The position numbers and the translations under genes are program-made. The notes below the pieces were generated by a model, which was not told where the DNA came from, ran no database searches, and worked only from the letters and a program-made list of their open reading frames with translations. A stretch of DNA of 64,000 nt from Marsupella aquatica (lineage: Eukaryota > Marchantiophyta): NCBI GenBank assembly GCA_973895155.1, contig OZ316893.1, positions 4,340,001-4,404,000 on the forward strand. The letters are read 5' to 3'. Below, in pieces: positions 30,750 through 44,517 of the stretch (position 1 is its first letter; each line of letters opens with the position of its first letter).

Positions 30750-33700
30750 CGTGGCGCTTGCACACTCAGTTTACCCAACCCTACCTGTCACCTAGTCAAT
30801 GTTGGATTGGTTCCCAATCTTACTCTGCAGGTGAGGTTTACAATGTGTTTGCAGTCAGGCCTTTTCAGGTAGTTCCATTGTAGTGGTACCTATCTTCATT
30901 ATGCTTAATTCAGCAATCTTAATGCCCGACTTCATGGTCTGCCTTCAAGTTTAAATTCAGATCGATGGTTAAGGTAAATTTCACGCACCGAAGGTGGGGC
31001 TCAGCCAAGCATAGCGCTGTTGCGAGAACTGACGGCTATATCAAATATGTGCTGTGGATAGATTTAATTCAGAACTGAAGACTCGTAACATCTGAATCTT
31101 TTCCGGAGTATGTGATTATGTTAGCTTGACAGTTTCCAGAGGAGGGCAATGCGAACATGTGCGTTTGTGTTGTGTAAGCCACAACCTTGTGTTGATCGAC
31201 TGGTTATCACCTTCAGACAAGGGCATATTTGATTGCATCGTTCAAATATGACATTGAATGGAGTAATTATGGGCCATAAGGATTTCCATGACGTTTTCTT
31301 GATACGTTCAATTCACGACATGACTCTAGACGGTGTCAATCGCACACCACCTAGAGACCGTGCGAGCGCTCGTTAGATCTGCGATTCAGCTTGATAATCT
31401 GAGTCGCTGGTGCATTGTTATAGCAATTCAACGCCGGTTCTCGATGAGGGACAGTGACCGAAGGAATCCAGTTTTGTGGATATCGCGACGTGTTGGGTAC
31501 TTTGGGAACTTCGCCAACTCGTGCATATATATACAGTAGAATATGCCACTTTCACTGTTGAGTATAATTCGGTAAGGTGTTGACAAAACCGATCAGTACG
31601 TCCCAGACTTTAGATTCCTGGAGGCTAAAATTCTAATGGACTCCAGTCTTAGAAATATATATCAGCGGTCCTTTCAGGGCCATTTGTATACATCAGCGCA
31701 GCTCTGATGGATGCACGCCGACCACCTGGTGCGGGGAAACTTCAGCACGACCTGGTGCTTGTTCATGATCATAGATATATATATAAAACGTTACATATAT
31801 ATCAGCAGCTAGAGTCCGGTATGCGTCCAGCTACATCTGTGCCTAATTCGGATATGACCTCGGACATGCAGCTTTATGCGAGCTAGGAAGCCATAGCGAG
31901 AGCGAGCGGGGAAGCAGAGGGAGAGACTCATGCAAGCAGGAAAACTGAGGAGCGTAGGAGAAACAGGACTGGAGCGTGCAGTCGACAAGGGAACTCCAAT
32001 ATGATGATCGTGCCTTTGAAGGTAAGGACCATGCATAGTCGTGCCAGGACTTGGCTAGACATGTACGCACTCTTGCTAGAGTACCAATTGAAAAGTGAAT
32101 TTAAGTAAAAAGTATGCCAAATCCAAGTGGCTGAGCGCCATCTGCTTACGTTATGTTTGCAACGAACCCATTTCAGAGAATTCCATTCCAAGAAGCAGCG
32201 CGCAGATGTGCGTCGTGACTTATGAGCTGCAAATGGTTAGTTTGAGGTGGTCTAACGTATAGACCTGTGGCTCCAAAGAGGCACCATATAAGTCCTACCT
32301 AGCTCCAGCCTCTGTATCCCTCGTTTCAAGACTGATTCCTCCTAGATGTGGAGGCTCTCTCGGTAGTCTGCCCTCATTCTTATTAGTTCTGGCTGCTCCA
32401 TAAAAGGGCATGGAAGTGGGGGCGATTGGTTAGTCGATCCGAGGCTTCAATTTCTTGCATTCGACGTCAAAGTTCCATCTCATTCGCTCAAATCTAAAGT
32501 CTATGACAACATAGCACATGAAAGAACCCTACAATCACGGTAAAAGTGTTGTTGGTGGATGTATGTTAGCTCAGACGTACCATGAACAATAGAACTAGAG
32601 TGCTGATGACTCGTCACAGCGCTTGATTAGAATGATTGTAATGTCTAGTATGGGACACTAGTGTCGGAGAGAGTATATATCTGCAGCTAGGCACACGTAC
32701 GAACGACGCCCTGACTTCCAGTAATTGATTTTGAATACATCCGACAGTCGCACCGACTGAGTTCGAGCAAATATAATGACATTTGGTATAATTATGTAGA
32801 ATCTCATCCACTATAAAGCATGGTTTGACCGTGTCAAGTCTTGTACAGAAAACCTGAGCAGTTTGGTTGAGAAAAGTCGTTGAAGCCTCAAGTGCATGCT
32901 CAGGCATAGTTATGGTGTGTGTGGGGGTGGGCATGTCGGTCCGTAGCTGAGTCCATCCACCGCGTGTTACTAGTCTATCGGTTGATTTGTCTCACACTAT
33001 TTGCGGTAGATTCAGTTTAAAAGCTTTTCGAATCGTGCGAATCGAAAAGTGAAGGTAACACACGGTCCAGAAAAGAAGACGGTTTTAACTTTTCTTCTGT
33101 GAGACATGATTGTTCTTTGTCAACATCTGATTTAACTGCTGCAGCATTAGTCTTCAGCTGACGTTAGTTCGGATCGATAGGTATACAGTGGTCTACCTCC
33201 CATTGAATCTGGGATAGGAAATTTGCTCTCATCAGAAGTGACCGCAAATAATGTTAAGCGGTTTAGTTGAAATTTATGCAGCGATGTCACGTGGAGAGGT
33301 AGAATTGTGGTTAGTCTGCAGCACCAGGTTGAATAGCCCTTCTAGATATGATTCATTACAACTTGGAGTGTGAGTGCCTAATCCAATGTGTTCACTTTGT
33401 AATCCAGAGTTTATCACTTGTATATGAGGAACCGGTGACCTCAGTTTGGTATATATAGTCTAGATTCACCAGAGAGCCCGACTTTGGCTGAGAACAGTCG
33501 TTGCCTTAATATGCTATTGCTATTGCTCAGCGGAGATATAGATAATCCAATCTGCACGAGTATGGATTCCTTTCCACTTATATGTCAGCTTAGAGCTTCA
33601 CGTAGCAGTTTCTTGCCTCATATCAGCAATGGACCTGCAGAGAGCATCATACAGACATAATTACGTAGCGTTTTAACTTGAATAGTTTTTCAATTTTCCA

Positions 33701-33876
33701 TTTGAGGATGTTGTTGTTCGGTCAATATGAGTTGTGCGCATCGATCACAGAGTAAGTACTGCAAACGAGCTGTCTTTTGAAATTTTTTCGTCAACATTAC
33801 TCTGTACATGATCGACACTCACTCGCATCTACACTCACTCTGCCTTTGGGTCTACTGCTGATACTTCAATTATTGT
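30750..33876. other. Intergenic, no gene seen; contains ACS 5' flank
   Basis: No supported frame. AT-rich microsatellite-like TATATA runs occur at 31770-31803. The acetyl-CoA synthetase promoter and any untranslated first exon should lie in the last kilobase; no decisive TATA box is seen. Confidence 0.45.
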
Positions 33877-34114
33877 TGTGCAGCTGCAGCCCACACCGAC
33901 GAGTGACAATGCCGACCTCTGCAGACTCGGGGTGTATAATGGGCGAAGAAGTTTATCCACGTTTACTCCTCGTCAGGCGTCATGTTGCGCTTCTTTTCGT
34001 GAGCGAGGTCCTCCGCCCCATCTGCTCCTGCAGCAGCACCGGGACTGGTCGGTTTGGAGGTCGAAGGCCAACAAAGCCGAGGCCCGGGGGCGAGGTTGCC
34101 GCGGGAACTGCTCG

Positions 34115-37100
34115 ATGGCCCCAACTCCCAGAAACGAATCTGTCTTTGGTGGCGGAGGAAGGCTTCCATTGGGGGTACCCAACGCTAGTTCGAACAACAC
34201 GGGGGACCTAGCTACAGTTCAGGTGGTGGATAACGCTTTCAATGTTGCTTCGGGTGCGGCTGTGGCGATAAGCGGGCAAGCTATCGATTCTGAAGTGGAT
34301 GTAGTAGTTCCCACCGAAGAATTTCGTAGAACTGCTCTAATATCATCCAAGCAAGAGGTACTCAGTGCACGTTTGACATCGCCGAGCTCGTAATTTTGAT
34401 GCTTTAGTCTGCCAATTTTCGTGAGCTTTCCAGTCTACCGTGTTCCGTTCTGCGCGATCCATACCTCTTCAAGCATTGATGAAAGCTCAGGTCCTCATTT
34501 CTGACCGGGAGTTGTAAGCGACTGGAACAAGTCTTAATGATCTTCGTTTTCTGAATTCCAAGTAAAAAGCGTCGTAGATTTGCGTTCCCGGAAACACAAT
34601 GTAAATTTTCTGAGACAGGTTGGAGTTCTGTACTAATCATCCAGTCAATCACTCCAGTTACTGTGTTGGTCTGACTTACTCATCGACGGGATCTTGCTGG
34701 CCTTAATTTGCAGTACGATGTGTTGTACAAGAAGTCAGTTGAGGACCCTGATAGCTTTTGGAGTGAAATTGCGTCCCAATTCTACTGGAAAACCAAGTGG
34801 GAAGTGAATGATGGAAAAATCCACGACGAGAATTTTGATGTCCGCAAGGGCCCCGTTGCTGTTGAGGTAGTTACAGGACTTTGATAGTTGACTAAAACTG
34901 CTGCAGCGAAGAGTTTAGGGGAATATCTTCTTCCCGCCAATCCCACTTGTTCATTTGCGTAATTTGGCTGTTACAAGTAACTGATTGTCATCCAAGGTCA
35001 TTATATGTTGAACTGACTCGATGAGGAATGTCGTTTTGAAAATCTTTCTAGAGGCAGCCTTACTGAGACAAAAGACTCCGGCCTAACGTGCTTCAACTGT
35101 GGTGTCGCTTTAGTGGTTCAAAGGTGGCAAGACAAATATTTGTTACAATGCGGTCGACAGACATGTGGAATCCAGGGGTGATGATATCGCCCTCATTTGG
35201 GAGGGAAACGAGCCAGGATATGACAGCAAGCTAACATTTCGGCAGCTTAAAGACGAGGTTTGCCGGGTAATGGACTTACCTTGGTGATTCTTCATTTTTT
35301 CCTGCAGCTGAGTGCTGTAGCGCTTGACCGTACAATAGTTCAGTCTCAAGTCTTCTGATTTGGATTTGTGGTTCATCGTATATCTTCTCAACGGACTTGA
35401 TGTACTTAACGTGGTGTGTTCTGAATTGTGCAAACGTTCACTTCTTCTGATCTGGAGTTGTTGAGACAAGCTTACGGTCGCTTCTAACGTTTTGCGGGGT
35501 TGTCTGTTTTGCCTAACCCAGGTCGCAAATTATCTTCGCTCTGTCGGGGTGGGCAAAGGCGACGCCGTCGTTATTTACATGCCTATGTTGATGGAGTTGC
35601 CGGTAGCAATGCTGGCCTGTGCTCGAATTGGAGCGGTCCACTCGGTATGTAGCTGGATTTTGATGTGGGCGCCTCATTGCTCCAGAACATGACTCTCTGA
35701 TCCGTTTCCATTAGTCACGGATATGGAAAATATGGAAATTTTCAAATATCGAAATATGGAAAATTTGAGCGTTCTCTGCGCTGATTGGGGAACCTATGAT
35801 TTCGGTCATAGAACGTAGGTTGCCAAGTAGTTGAATTTGATATAGGTGCAGGTCTCTGCCTTCCGAATGGGAGAAAGTAATGCAGAGCTGGAGACAATTA
35901 TATTCCATCGTCCCTTACATAGCCTCGAATATCTGCTCAGGTTGTCTTTGCAGGCTTTTCGGCAGATGCACTTGCTCAACGGATTCTGGACTTCCAGCCT
36001 AAGGTTGTATTGACAGCCAATGGCGTAATGCGAGGTGCAAAGTCAATAGATGTCAAAGGAATCGTTGACGGCTCTTTGCATATTGCTAGCAAGAACGGAT
36101 TTTCTGTAGGTAAGCCTTTTCTTAAACTCCTTTGGAGAGATTGACCGAATTCTCGAGTAGGCTTGTGATTCAAAATGAGAATTAGATCCACCGTGATGTG
36201 AAACAAAGATCAAGTTGAGGGCGTGCTCCCAATCTAGAGACCAGGACAGCCGTCAAATAACCTTAGAGGTTGCTGTCTTACTTAATTACAATTCGGAGAA
36301 ACTTAGCGGTTTCTGATCTTGTCGCCTACATTCACCACCCAAACATTATAATTGTCCTGGACTTCCTGCGCCAAGACCAGTCAATGCCCTTGTCTGGGAA
36401 CGAGCAAAGTCTGTCATGGGATTGTGCACGTTGCTGGAGCACCTCTGCTCATGGGAAGGGTTTTCTTTGCAGCGAATTGGCAGTTTCTGGCCTGCTTGAT
36501 TTCTGAGCAATATTATGATTACTGTTGTTTCTCCAGATACGGTTTTGGTGTATGCCAACGATGTAGCCATGTCAAGAAAAGAAACAGCTTTTCAAGCTGG
36601 AAGAGATGTGTGGTGGCAGGTCAGTACAAATACGGCTCGTTGGCTGGGCATCCAACGATAGAATAGAGAAGTTAACCTAGCCTTAAACATCCATTTTACG
36701 TATACGTATCTCTATCCCTACAGACGCTCCGAAGGGTTGTGTTGTGGAGAACGAAACCCTGGCGGTTCTGAGAACGAAACATGTCCTGTTGAACCAGGTT
36801 CTGAAGATATTTGCTATGGAAATGAACCTTCATTTCGTTCTCAAACACGAAATATTCCTTGTATGCAATTCTTTGAAGGAGTTTCTCCGAGTCTGGTAAT
36901 TGTGCTACGGACCAACTGGCGCTCCAACTGCCTGACTGGATTATATATGTTAGTCTTTGGACCGTTCACGTTCCTTGTGACCTGTTTCAGGATGTTATAC
37001 CCACCCATTCCACCCAATGTGCAATTGAGTGGGTTGATGCTGAAGACCCTTTGTTTCTGCTCTACACAAGTGGAAGTACGGGCAAGCCCAAGGTAAGGTA

Positions 37101-40100
37101 AATAGTCATGCGGTTGAAAATTTCAGAGTCCACTAGTTACCAATGGAGCAGTCTTGACGTGTAAATCGCCAAGAATAACGTATCAGAAGGCTCCTCTACA
37201 GGATCATACTAGTACAATTAATTGTGATTGCAAGCTGAATCTTCACAAGTTGTGGTAGGCTATGCTTTTATGTTCGGACATTCCAGGTTACATCTAGCTG
37301 CTGTACAGTGTGGTTCTTGGCAAAATTGTTCCCTCGATGTGTGAAAGGTGTTCACTCACAGTGCAAGGTGATATTGCAGTAGAGTACTTTTATATAAGAC
37401 CTAGCTATGTGGACTTGCTGTAATGAGTGATTGCGATGATCGTCAGGGTGTTGTGCACACCACGGGAGGTTACATGGTTTGGACTGCCACCACTTTCAAA
37501 TATGCGTTCGATTATCATCCTGGTGACATATTCTGGTAAGGATTGTAACTTTGTTCAAAGTTTGTTGCCAAGCATCAATTGATTTCTTCATGATTCTAAG
37601 TAATCATTAATTGATGGGTCTCAATTGCAATGACCATCGGGCTGTTTGAGATAGAGCTCTGAAATGTTTGATTTTGTAGGTGTACAGCAGATTGTGGATG
37701 GATCACTGGACACAGTTACCTCACTTACGGTCCTCTGCTCAACGGAGCTACCGTACTAGTTTTTGAAGGGGTAATGATGCTGTCCTGGACCGTCCGAGGC
37801 TGACTTGTTTTCGGTAGAATCACATTTGTGGATATTGTCTACTTATTCTAGTCTGGAAAATGCTACACATTCGGTTCAGACTTGACTTCAAGGAGACCAA
37901 GCAGCGTCAACTTAACAGGATTGGCGGGAGCCTAATACATGATTTGGAAAATTCTCTGGTTTGCTCTGTTACTCCACAGGTTCCAACTTACCCAAACGAG
38001 GGCCGATGTTGGGAGATAGTAGACAAGTACAATGTTAGCATATTCTATACTGCTCCAACAGCAATTAGGTCTCTCATGCGAGCTGGAGACGGGGTAAGTC
38101 TCACTCCCAACCAACGGTTCCTTTACTAACGATATTGAACCTTCTGACTTTTCCCTAGTGAATTGGATCATAAACTCACAGTGGAAGGAATCTCAGCGGG
38201 ATCTATGACCGTCGTAACATATTTAGACTACCAGCACAGAAAACTCTCAAGTGAGAATTAACGAAAGCTTGCAGAAGCTGATATAAGTAATTAATGAACT
38301 TTCTAAGAGAGGCTTCTGTGTATGTTGTGGGAGCTGTTTGATATTCCTGGACATACAGGTACTTTTTTAGCAAGTCGTAATTTTGATACGGATGGCAGAA
38401 CTTGTCGACAATGTTTTACAAATCTTTCCTTCTTTTAGGATACTAATATGAAACATGCAGTGAAGGTGAATTTTCTTTGTGATTTGTAACCTTCCAGCCT
38501 GTGAAGAAGTATTCGCGGAGGTCCTTGCGGGTGCTAGGAAGCGTTGGAGAGCCCATTAATCCGAGTGCATGGAGGTTCGCTCTCTCCGCCCGTCAGTGTT
38601 CCCACTGATGTCTTTGTTTGCAATCAGTCCGGACACGTGCAATTAGAAGCCATTGATTGTCCTTACTGCGACAGAAGTCAGTCTTCTCCCTCTGCAGGGA
38701 CTTCTAAGTCAAAAAGATTTGGCGTTTGTTTTCCTGTCTTTTTGAGACGGATTGTCTGAGCTTTAACTGTATTTGACTGTCGATGAAGACACAAATCGTT
38801 TTGCAAGCACTTAATCAGATTACGCACTCGCTAGACAGCTGATTGGCGTCAGATGCCCTAAAACATACAGGAGTCCTTTAATTCGCGAAGCTCAACCATA
38901 GGATTAGGCAGAACACAGCTCGAGCTCTGCAATGACAAGTTGGGTACGTGTGAAGGTGGTATCATGACGTAGTGGGGGACGGGCGTTGTCCAATCAGCGA
39001 TACGTGGTGGCAAACTGAGACTGGTGGCTTTATGGTATGATTACTAACCTTCATGAGAACCGTTTATAAGCGACCGGAAAAGTACTCTACTTGCATTCAT
39101 TCCACGATTTCTTAGCACCTGGGATACGTTTATGGAGCCGGTTTGCGGATCCTCATCAGTGATGTTGCATTGCAGATCACACCAATCCCCGGCGCCTGGC
39201 CTCTGAAGCCAGGATCTGCGACATTTCCTTTCTTTGGAGTTCAGGTCATTCAAAATTTCCTTTTCCTAGCTGCCATTGCATGGAATGTTTTGAAAACTTT
39301 CTGTAAACTTACGCTTAGAATCAATGAAACCCCATTCTGTGACCTCTTGGGGGTTTCTTTCCAAATATACTCGATTGAATTAGTATAGGTGATTCGACAA
39401 ACTCTCGGGGGAACTCTCTATGGCTTTAGTACTGAAACAATTGAAACTGGCATGTCAGCCTGCAATCGTTGACCAAGATGGAAAGGAACTCGAAGGGGAG
39501 TGCAGTGGGTATCTCTGCATGAAGGCCTCATGGCCCGGCACTTTCAGAACCCTGTATGGGGATCATTCACGATACGAGACAACATACTTCGCACCTTTCA
39601 AAGGATATTATTTCAGCGGCGATGGCTGCCTCAGGTGGGATCTGCTCTGCTAAGAAACATTTTAGTTGACATATTCCTAACCAATTGCGCAAGGATCTGA
39701 ATGCCCGTCTGAATGCCTGTGGACGTGACGTATTTCTCAACGTATTTTGAACCCTATGATATCTACAGGGATAAAGATGGCTACTACTGGCTGACGGGAA
39801 GAGTGGATGATGTCATTAATGTCAGGTGTGAATCTTGTTCAATTGGGTGTGACAATGCTTTTGTCCAGTGTTAGATTTCTCTTCTTAGTTTTGAGGTGAA
39901 GCTAGTGAACCTCGTTCCAAATGTCGACTCTGTTCAAAGCTGCTGATGCGAACGGGTTGTGGGGATCTCAGTGGCCACCGAGTTGGCAGTGCAGAAGTCG
40001 AATCGGCTCTTGTCTCACATCCTCAAGCTGCTGAAGCGGCTGTAGTCGGATATGATCATCAGGTATGGACTGGAACTTGATGAACATCAAGCCAATGATC

Positions 40101-40765
40101 CATTTTGTAGGAGTTGCAGTATAGTTACCAATTCCCTGATCGCTGGAATGGTTTATCCACAAGGCCCTTCAGAATGAATATGGGTACTTCTTGCTGAATG
40201 TGAGAATTGAGTCTTGGATTCTGAACGGCGTGGTACTGTGAATTTCAATTAAGTTTTCCTAGTATAACCTTATGGCTGGGATGACATTGAGTGACTTTGA
40301 GATGCAGGTCAAAGGGCAGGGCATCTATGCATTCGTTACCCTTCTAGAAGGCGTGGAATACAGCGATGAACTGAGGAAGAATTTAGTTGCAAGAGTTCGA
40401 GCTCAGGTGGATTTCTTGTAATTCTGGGGATGGGTGAACGCCTTTTCTAGTTCACCATTCATTACCACAGGTTCCTTGCTTGGACGTTTTCCGCTGAATA
40501 ACGCCCCTCATACATCAATGCAATTACTTTGTAACGACATAATCCACTTTCTGACCGTATTTGATCTTTGTTTGAACAGATCGGTCCTTTTGCTGCGCCT
40601 GACAAGATTCATTGGGCTCCTGGTTTACCCAAGACAAGGAGTGGCAAGATCATGCGCAGAATTTTACGAAAGATAGCTTCTAATGAGATTGACCAATTAG
40701 GTGATGTGAGTACTTTAGCTGATCCGAAAGTTGTGGATCAACTCATTTCCCTCCGAGATAAGTAG
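34115..40765 (+). CDS. ACS: Acetyl-CoA synthetase, plastid type (18 exons)
   Basis: Makes acetyl-CoA from acetate, ATP and CoA through acetyl-AMP, in plants chiefly in plastids. Exons: 34115-34357, 34714-34866, 35114-35266, 35522-35644, 35941-36109, 36537-36619, 36991-37092, 37447-37535, 37680-37770, 37980-38093, 38498-38574, 38956-39034, 39176-39244, 39459-39634, 39769-39825, 39972-40062, 40308-40406 and 40580-40765. All introns are GT-AG and all phases join, giving 717 aa. Seen: ATP-binding [11 protein letters not shown] at about 333-343, ACS signature [24 protein letters not shown] at 481-490, GYYFSGDG then [15 protein letters not shown] (hinge, about 564-598), and [11 protein letters not shown] with the catalytic, acetylation-regulated Lys679. 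No stop or frameshift is present. The start is uncertain: the frame is open upstream of ATG 34115 to about 33878, and an upstream exon could supply a longer transit peptide. Gene identity is secure. Confidence 0.95.
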
Positions 40766-41870
40766 GGCTTTCTGGCCACCAGGCCATTATCTTTCGTTAC
40801 TTCTAAACTTAAATGATAGTACGGGGGTCATACTAAAATGATAGTAGGGGGGTCATACTATAACTGTCGATAGAATTTATCTAGGATTTCGTTCTTCCGT
40901 AAGGACTTAGCCTGTCAGATACCATCTCATTCTTATATGTACGTGTTTGACCAGTCTTGTAAGTTAAATTTGAATTATGGTCAAGCTATCTATTCATATT
41001 CTGCTGCTTCCCAAACTCATGTACTTCATTCCGCGTTGTACTTTTTTCGTTCCATCTGTCTTGTCCAGCATTTCTTTCCTGTATTCCTTTCTGACGCCCC
41101 TGCACAAATTTTTCATCATCGCCCACCATTTTCTCGTCGCCTGTGTAACCAACATGCGTTCTCAGGGCAATGATGTCCAATTCATCGAACCGATTTGTTA
41201 TGATAATTTCACATCAATTGATCAAGACTCCACATCCAATCCTCCTTGGAAGTCAATAGAACATTGGCAAACTTAACACAAAGGCGGCAGAGATTCCTCA
41301 CTCAGTTGATTCCAACAATGTTTACCGGTCAAGTTTTTAGTGACTAGACTTTGGAACTGTACTTCGTGTACATCATCACTTGCATCAGCCGACTCACGAA
41401 GGCTGAAGGAAACCTGTGGAAATATTCAAAAGCTAAGCCAAGTGTCTACTGTAGTAGCAGGCTGAAAGGAACACTGACTCATGAATCTTTCCCCGTGTAT
41501 CACTGAAGATGCCACAGGGCACGTCCCGCCTGTAGCTAAAACAAGGGCTCAAATTTAGAGACAAAAATTTATGGTATAGTGAGTTTAACTGAGACAGGCA
41601 TCACCCATCAGCTCCCGATACAATAATATACCCGGATCCTCACGAGTTCGGCGGTAAAGTAGACTGATGTTGATGATAATTTATAGGAGAACATGATTGC
41701 AAGTCTCCCCCAGGAGCAAGCATATCCACATGACGGTCTCTCTGCTCTTGACAAAATCTGCCAGGTGTGCCAGGTGGAAAGGATGACCCACTCGAGATAG
41801 AGTGCATCACACGGTTTCTCGATCCACTTGGACTTGAGTCCGCAGAATATCAAGCGTTGTAAGTTACCTG
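40766..41870. other. 3' flank of ACS and intergenic DNA
   Basis: No gene is seen. A short direct duplication of TGATAGTAnGGGGGTCATAC lies at about 40814-40860, in the probable 3' untranslated or immediate downstream region. Confidence 0.5.
40814..40860 (+). repeat. Short tandem duplication after ACS stop
   Basis: Two copies of an about 24-base unit (AAATGATAGTA, then GGGGGTCATACTA) start about 50 bases after the stop codon. Confidence 0.7.
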
Positions 41871-41881
41871 CTCGTCCTTAC

Positions 41882-42400
41882 AATGGCACTCCTGTTTGGT
41901 GTGGGTATCTGGTTGGGGGTACCATGCAAGCAAATAGGAACCCTTCTCCTGGCGTGAGGAGAAAATATTTTCTCGCACTGCCAGCACAGGATTTCAACCA
42001 TCCTTTCAATGGCACTCCTGTTTGGTTGGGGGTGTCTGGTTAGGGGTACCATGCAAGCAAACAGGAACTCTTCTCCTGGTGTGAGGAGAAAATATTTTCT
42101 GGCAGGATTTCAAGCTTCCTTTCAATGGCACTCCTGTTTGGTTGGGGGTGTCTGGTTGGGGGTACCATGCAAGCAAACAGGAACTCTTCTCCTGGTGTGA
42201 GGAGAAAATATTTTCTGGCAGGATTTCAAGCTTCCTTTCAATGGCACTCCTGTTTGGTTGGGGGTGTCTGGTTGGGGGTACCATGCAAGCAAACAGGAAC
42301 TCTTCTCCTGGTGTGAGGAGAAAATATTTTCTCGCAATCCCAACACAGGATTGCAACCAAACAGGGACTCTCCCGGTGTGAGGAAAACTTTTCTCGTAGT
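41882..42400 (+). repeat. Tandem array with 116-bp period
   Basis: Units begin AATGGCACTCCTGTTTGG at 41882, 42008, 42124 and 42240; spacing is 126, 116 and 116 bases, with a partial fifth unit to about 42400. Units two to four are nearly identical; the first is diverged and longer. Each contains the inverted pair TTCTCCT..AGGAGAA, and TGTTTGGTTGGGGG resembles MITE-like termini. Open frames here are repeat artefacts. Confidence 0.9.
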
Positions 42401-43375
42401 ACCTTATTTTTCCTCATAAGAGAAAGAACTCCTAATTTAATATTCAGCACTATGCTAGCGTCTAGTCCCTTGCTAGCTCATCAAAATTTAGTTTCAAATA
42501 TTCTTCATTTGTGTGTTGTTGTTTTTTTCAGAAAATAGGATGTTTGGAGTCCTTTTCTGGCTTGCAAACTCAGGCTTGGCAGAGGCACAGGAAGGGCTCC
42601 ACCTACCCAGACTCCCCACCCCTGTGCTCCCTACTCGTCGCTCAGCATGTGGAGTCCTACAAATGCACTAGAAATTCCAAACGTTGGAGGCTAGCGACCT
42701 TGATGATGAAGGGGTGCCTGAGAAACTTGGTAAATTCATAACAAAGTTGGGGACGGCTGTGACTGGTTGGCAATACCCATCATTGTGGGCTAAACTGCTG
42801 ACAAAATTCCTGTTTGCTTGCATGTTACAAACCCTCTTTAGATGGCTTTTTCCAAGCATGAAACTAGTGACATGTTAGGTTGAGTGTTGAGGATGTAAGT
42901 TTGATTGGGCAAACTAGTAAGTGGTCCAAGAGTTTGTCCTTGCTTCAAGAATGCTAGACTTGTCATCACAACAATTATTTATCTTATTTTGTTAAGGAGT
43001 GGTAGTGCATTTACAGAGGGCCCACGGTAGATATCGTATTTGAGAGGATGATATACCACAAATAAGTGTAAAGAACTCCAAGGTGGGAAGAAAGTAACTT
43101 AGTTATCTAAGCAACATGGAAGTATTTCAGGACATACTCTTTTTAAGGGCAATAAGCCAATTTATTGACACTCATGAAGCGCCACCAGCGCCTAGCAGAG
43201 GGACAACGAGACCCAGCTGAAAAGGGGCAACCCAAGTAGGAGGTGCAGCACCACCCATAAACGAAGTTACGCATACATGCAAGAGTCACTTAGTTAGTGT
43301 CTAGCAAGGATGGAAATTAAATGTGTCAGCACTGTTGCTATAAGGAAAAGACTTGTGAGATTCATTAACGTATTA
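42401..43375. other. Intergenic, repeat-like, no gene seen
   Basis: 42520-42870 has GC-richer, gene-like composition but no frame over about 75 codons and no recognised domain. Confidence 0.45.
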
Positions 43376-43552
43376 ATGTAAGTTCTGGGTGAAGGGTTTT
43401 TCATTTGGGCAATGAACTATCCATTATACTCTTAATAGGTAACATCAACTTTCAAGTTGAACCCTTCACCCAGAACTTACATCTTATCAATGTCAGAACA
43501 CCATTAGATTATTAATAGACTAAGACATTGATAAGATTACGTCTTAGTGTGC
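43376..43552. repeat. Nested inverted repeats (MITE or foldback-like)
   Basis: A perfect 23-base inverted repeat pairs 43376-43398 with 43460-43482 (core GTTCTGGGTGAAGGGTT). Immediately outside its right arm a 14-base inverted pair follows: ATCTTATCAATGTC near 43481 with GACATTGATAAGAT near 43525. An 8-base ACTAAGAC/GTCTTAGT pair lies within the same stretch. Confidence 0.8.
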
Positions 43553-44204
43553 TCAGAACTCCAATAGCATCACAAATGATCTGGTGGTCAGCACACATGT
43601 ATCTATACTGTCTTCTATACTATTATTTGGGTCCTGGTAACTACACATCAAAAATGACATATACAGTGTATGACATCCTTACATACCATGATAATCCTTA
43701 TTACTGTCTTTAGATAAATAAGTGCACACCTTAGATCAGCACATTTTTATGTGTGGCAGGGCTATAATTTGCAATGTAACTCTACCCTTCATGACCTACT
43801 CCAGAGACTGAAGCCATAGGCCATGATTATCTTATAATAACAAAACCTTGGTATTAAGAACATGCTTGTGGAGTCTTTACAGCCAGCCCTGGCTTGATGT
43901 GCATATGCACATGTATTTGGGCTAGTGTGAGATATTCACAATATGATCTGTTGAAGCCCCAGTTTTGTGAAATCCAAGAACTCAGAAAGGAAGTAATTAT
44001 AGTATGATTACAAACATTTGAGTGCACTATTAGGATCTTCGTGATTTCAAGTACACAATTGTGTGCATCTTGACGCCTTTTCCCGCTTTTAAGATTGAAG
44101 GAATGGGTCAGCTACCCATGTATCTTGGCTGTTCACTTGGAGACTCTCCACGCACAATACTAACATCATTCTTTCATTGGTGGAAGTTCCTTTTCATTGG
44201 GTAC
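43553..44204. other. Intergenic, no gene seen
   Basis: AT-rich sequence without supported frames or ordered repeats. Confidence 0.5.
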
Positions 44205-44405
44205 GTGTCTCTTTTCCCCCTTTTTTCTGCCTTGAATTCAATTTTTGGTGTCTTTCACTTTGTATACTTTTTGTTGGGTCTTTAACTCTTGTTGTTTCTC
44301 TACTCAGCTTTTCCTCTTTTTTCTGCCTTGCATTCAATTTTTTTTGTGTCTTTCACTTTGTCTACTTTTTGTTGGGTCTTTAACTCTTGTTTGTTTCTCT
44401 ACTCA
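44205..44405 (+). repeat. Tandem duplication, 96-bp period
   Basis: Two adjacent pyrimidine-rich copies share TTCTGCCTTG.ATTCAATT, GTGTCTTTCACTTTGT and TTTTTGTTGGGTCTTTAACT; matching positions 44225 and 44321 give the period. Confidence 0.85.
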
Positions 44406-44517
44406 GGTTCTTAGATTTGTGTTTCATTAGACATGCAAATACCATTGCAGGCATATTGGAGGCAAGGAGGGGTGTATGGGTGGCTCTATGGTGCAAAACA
44501 TTTGTTTTTGATGAATG

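Noticed and set aside
41828-42450. Overlapping frames on both strands of the 116-bp array
   Set aside because: The same peptide recurs every 116 bases with shifting frame, as expected from the tandem repeat.
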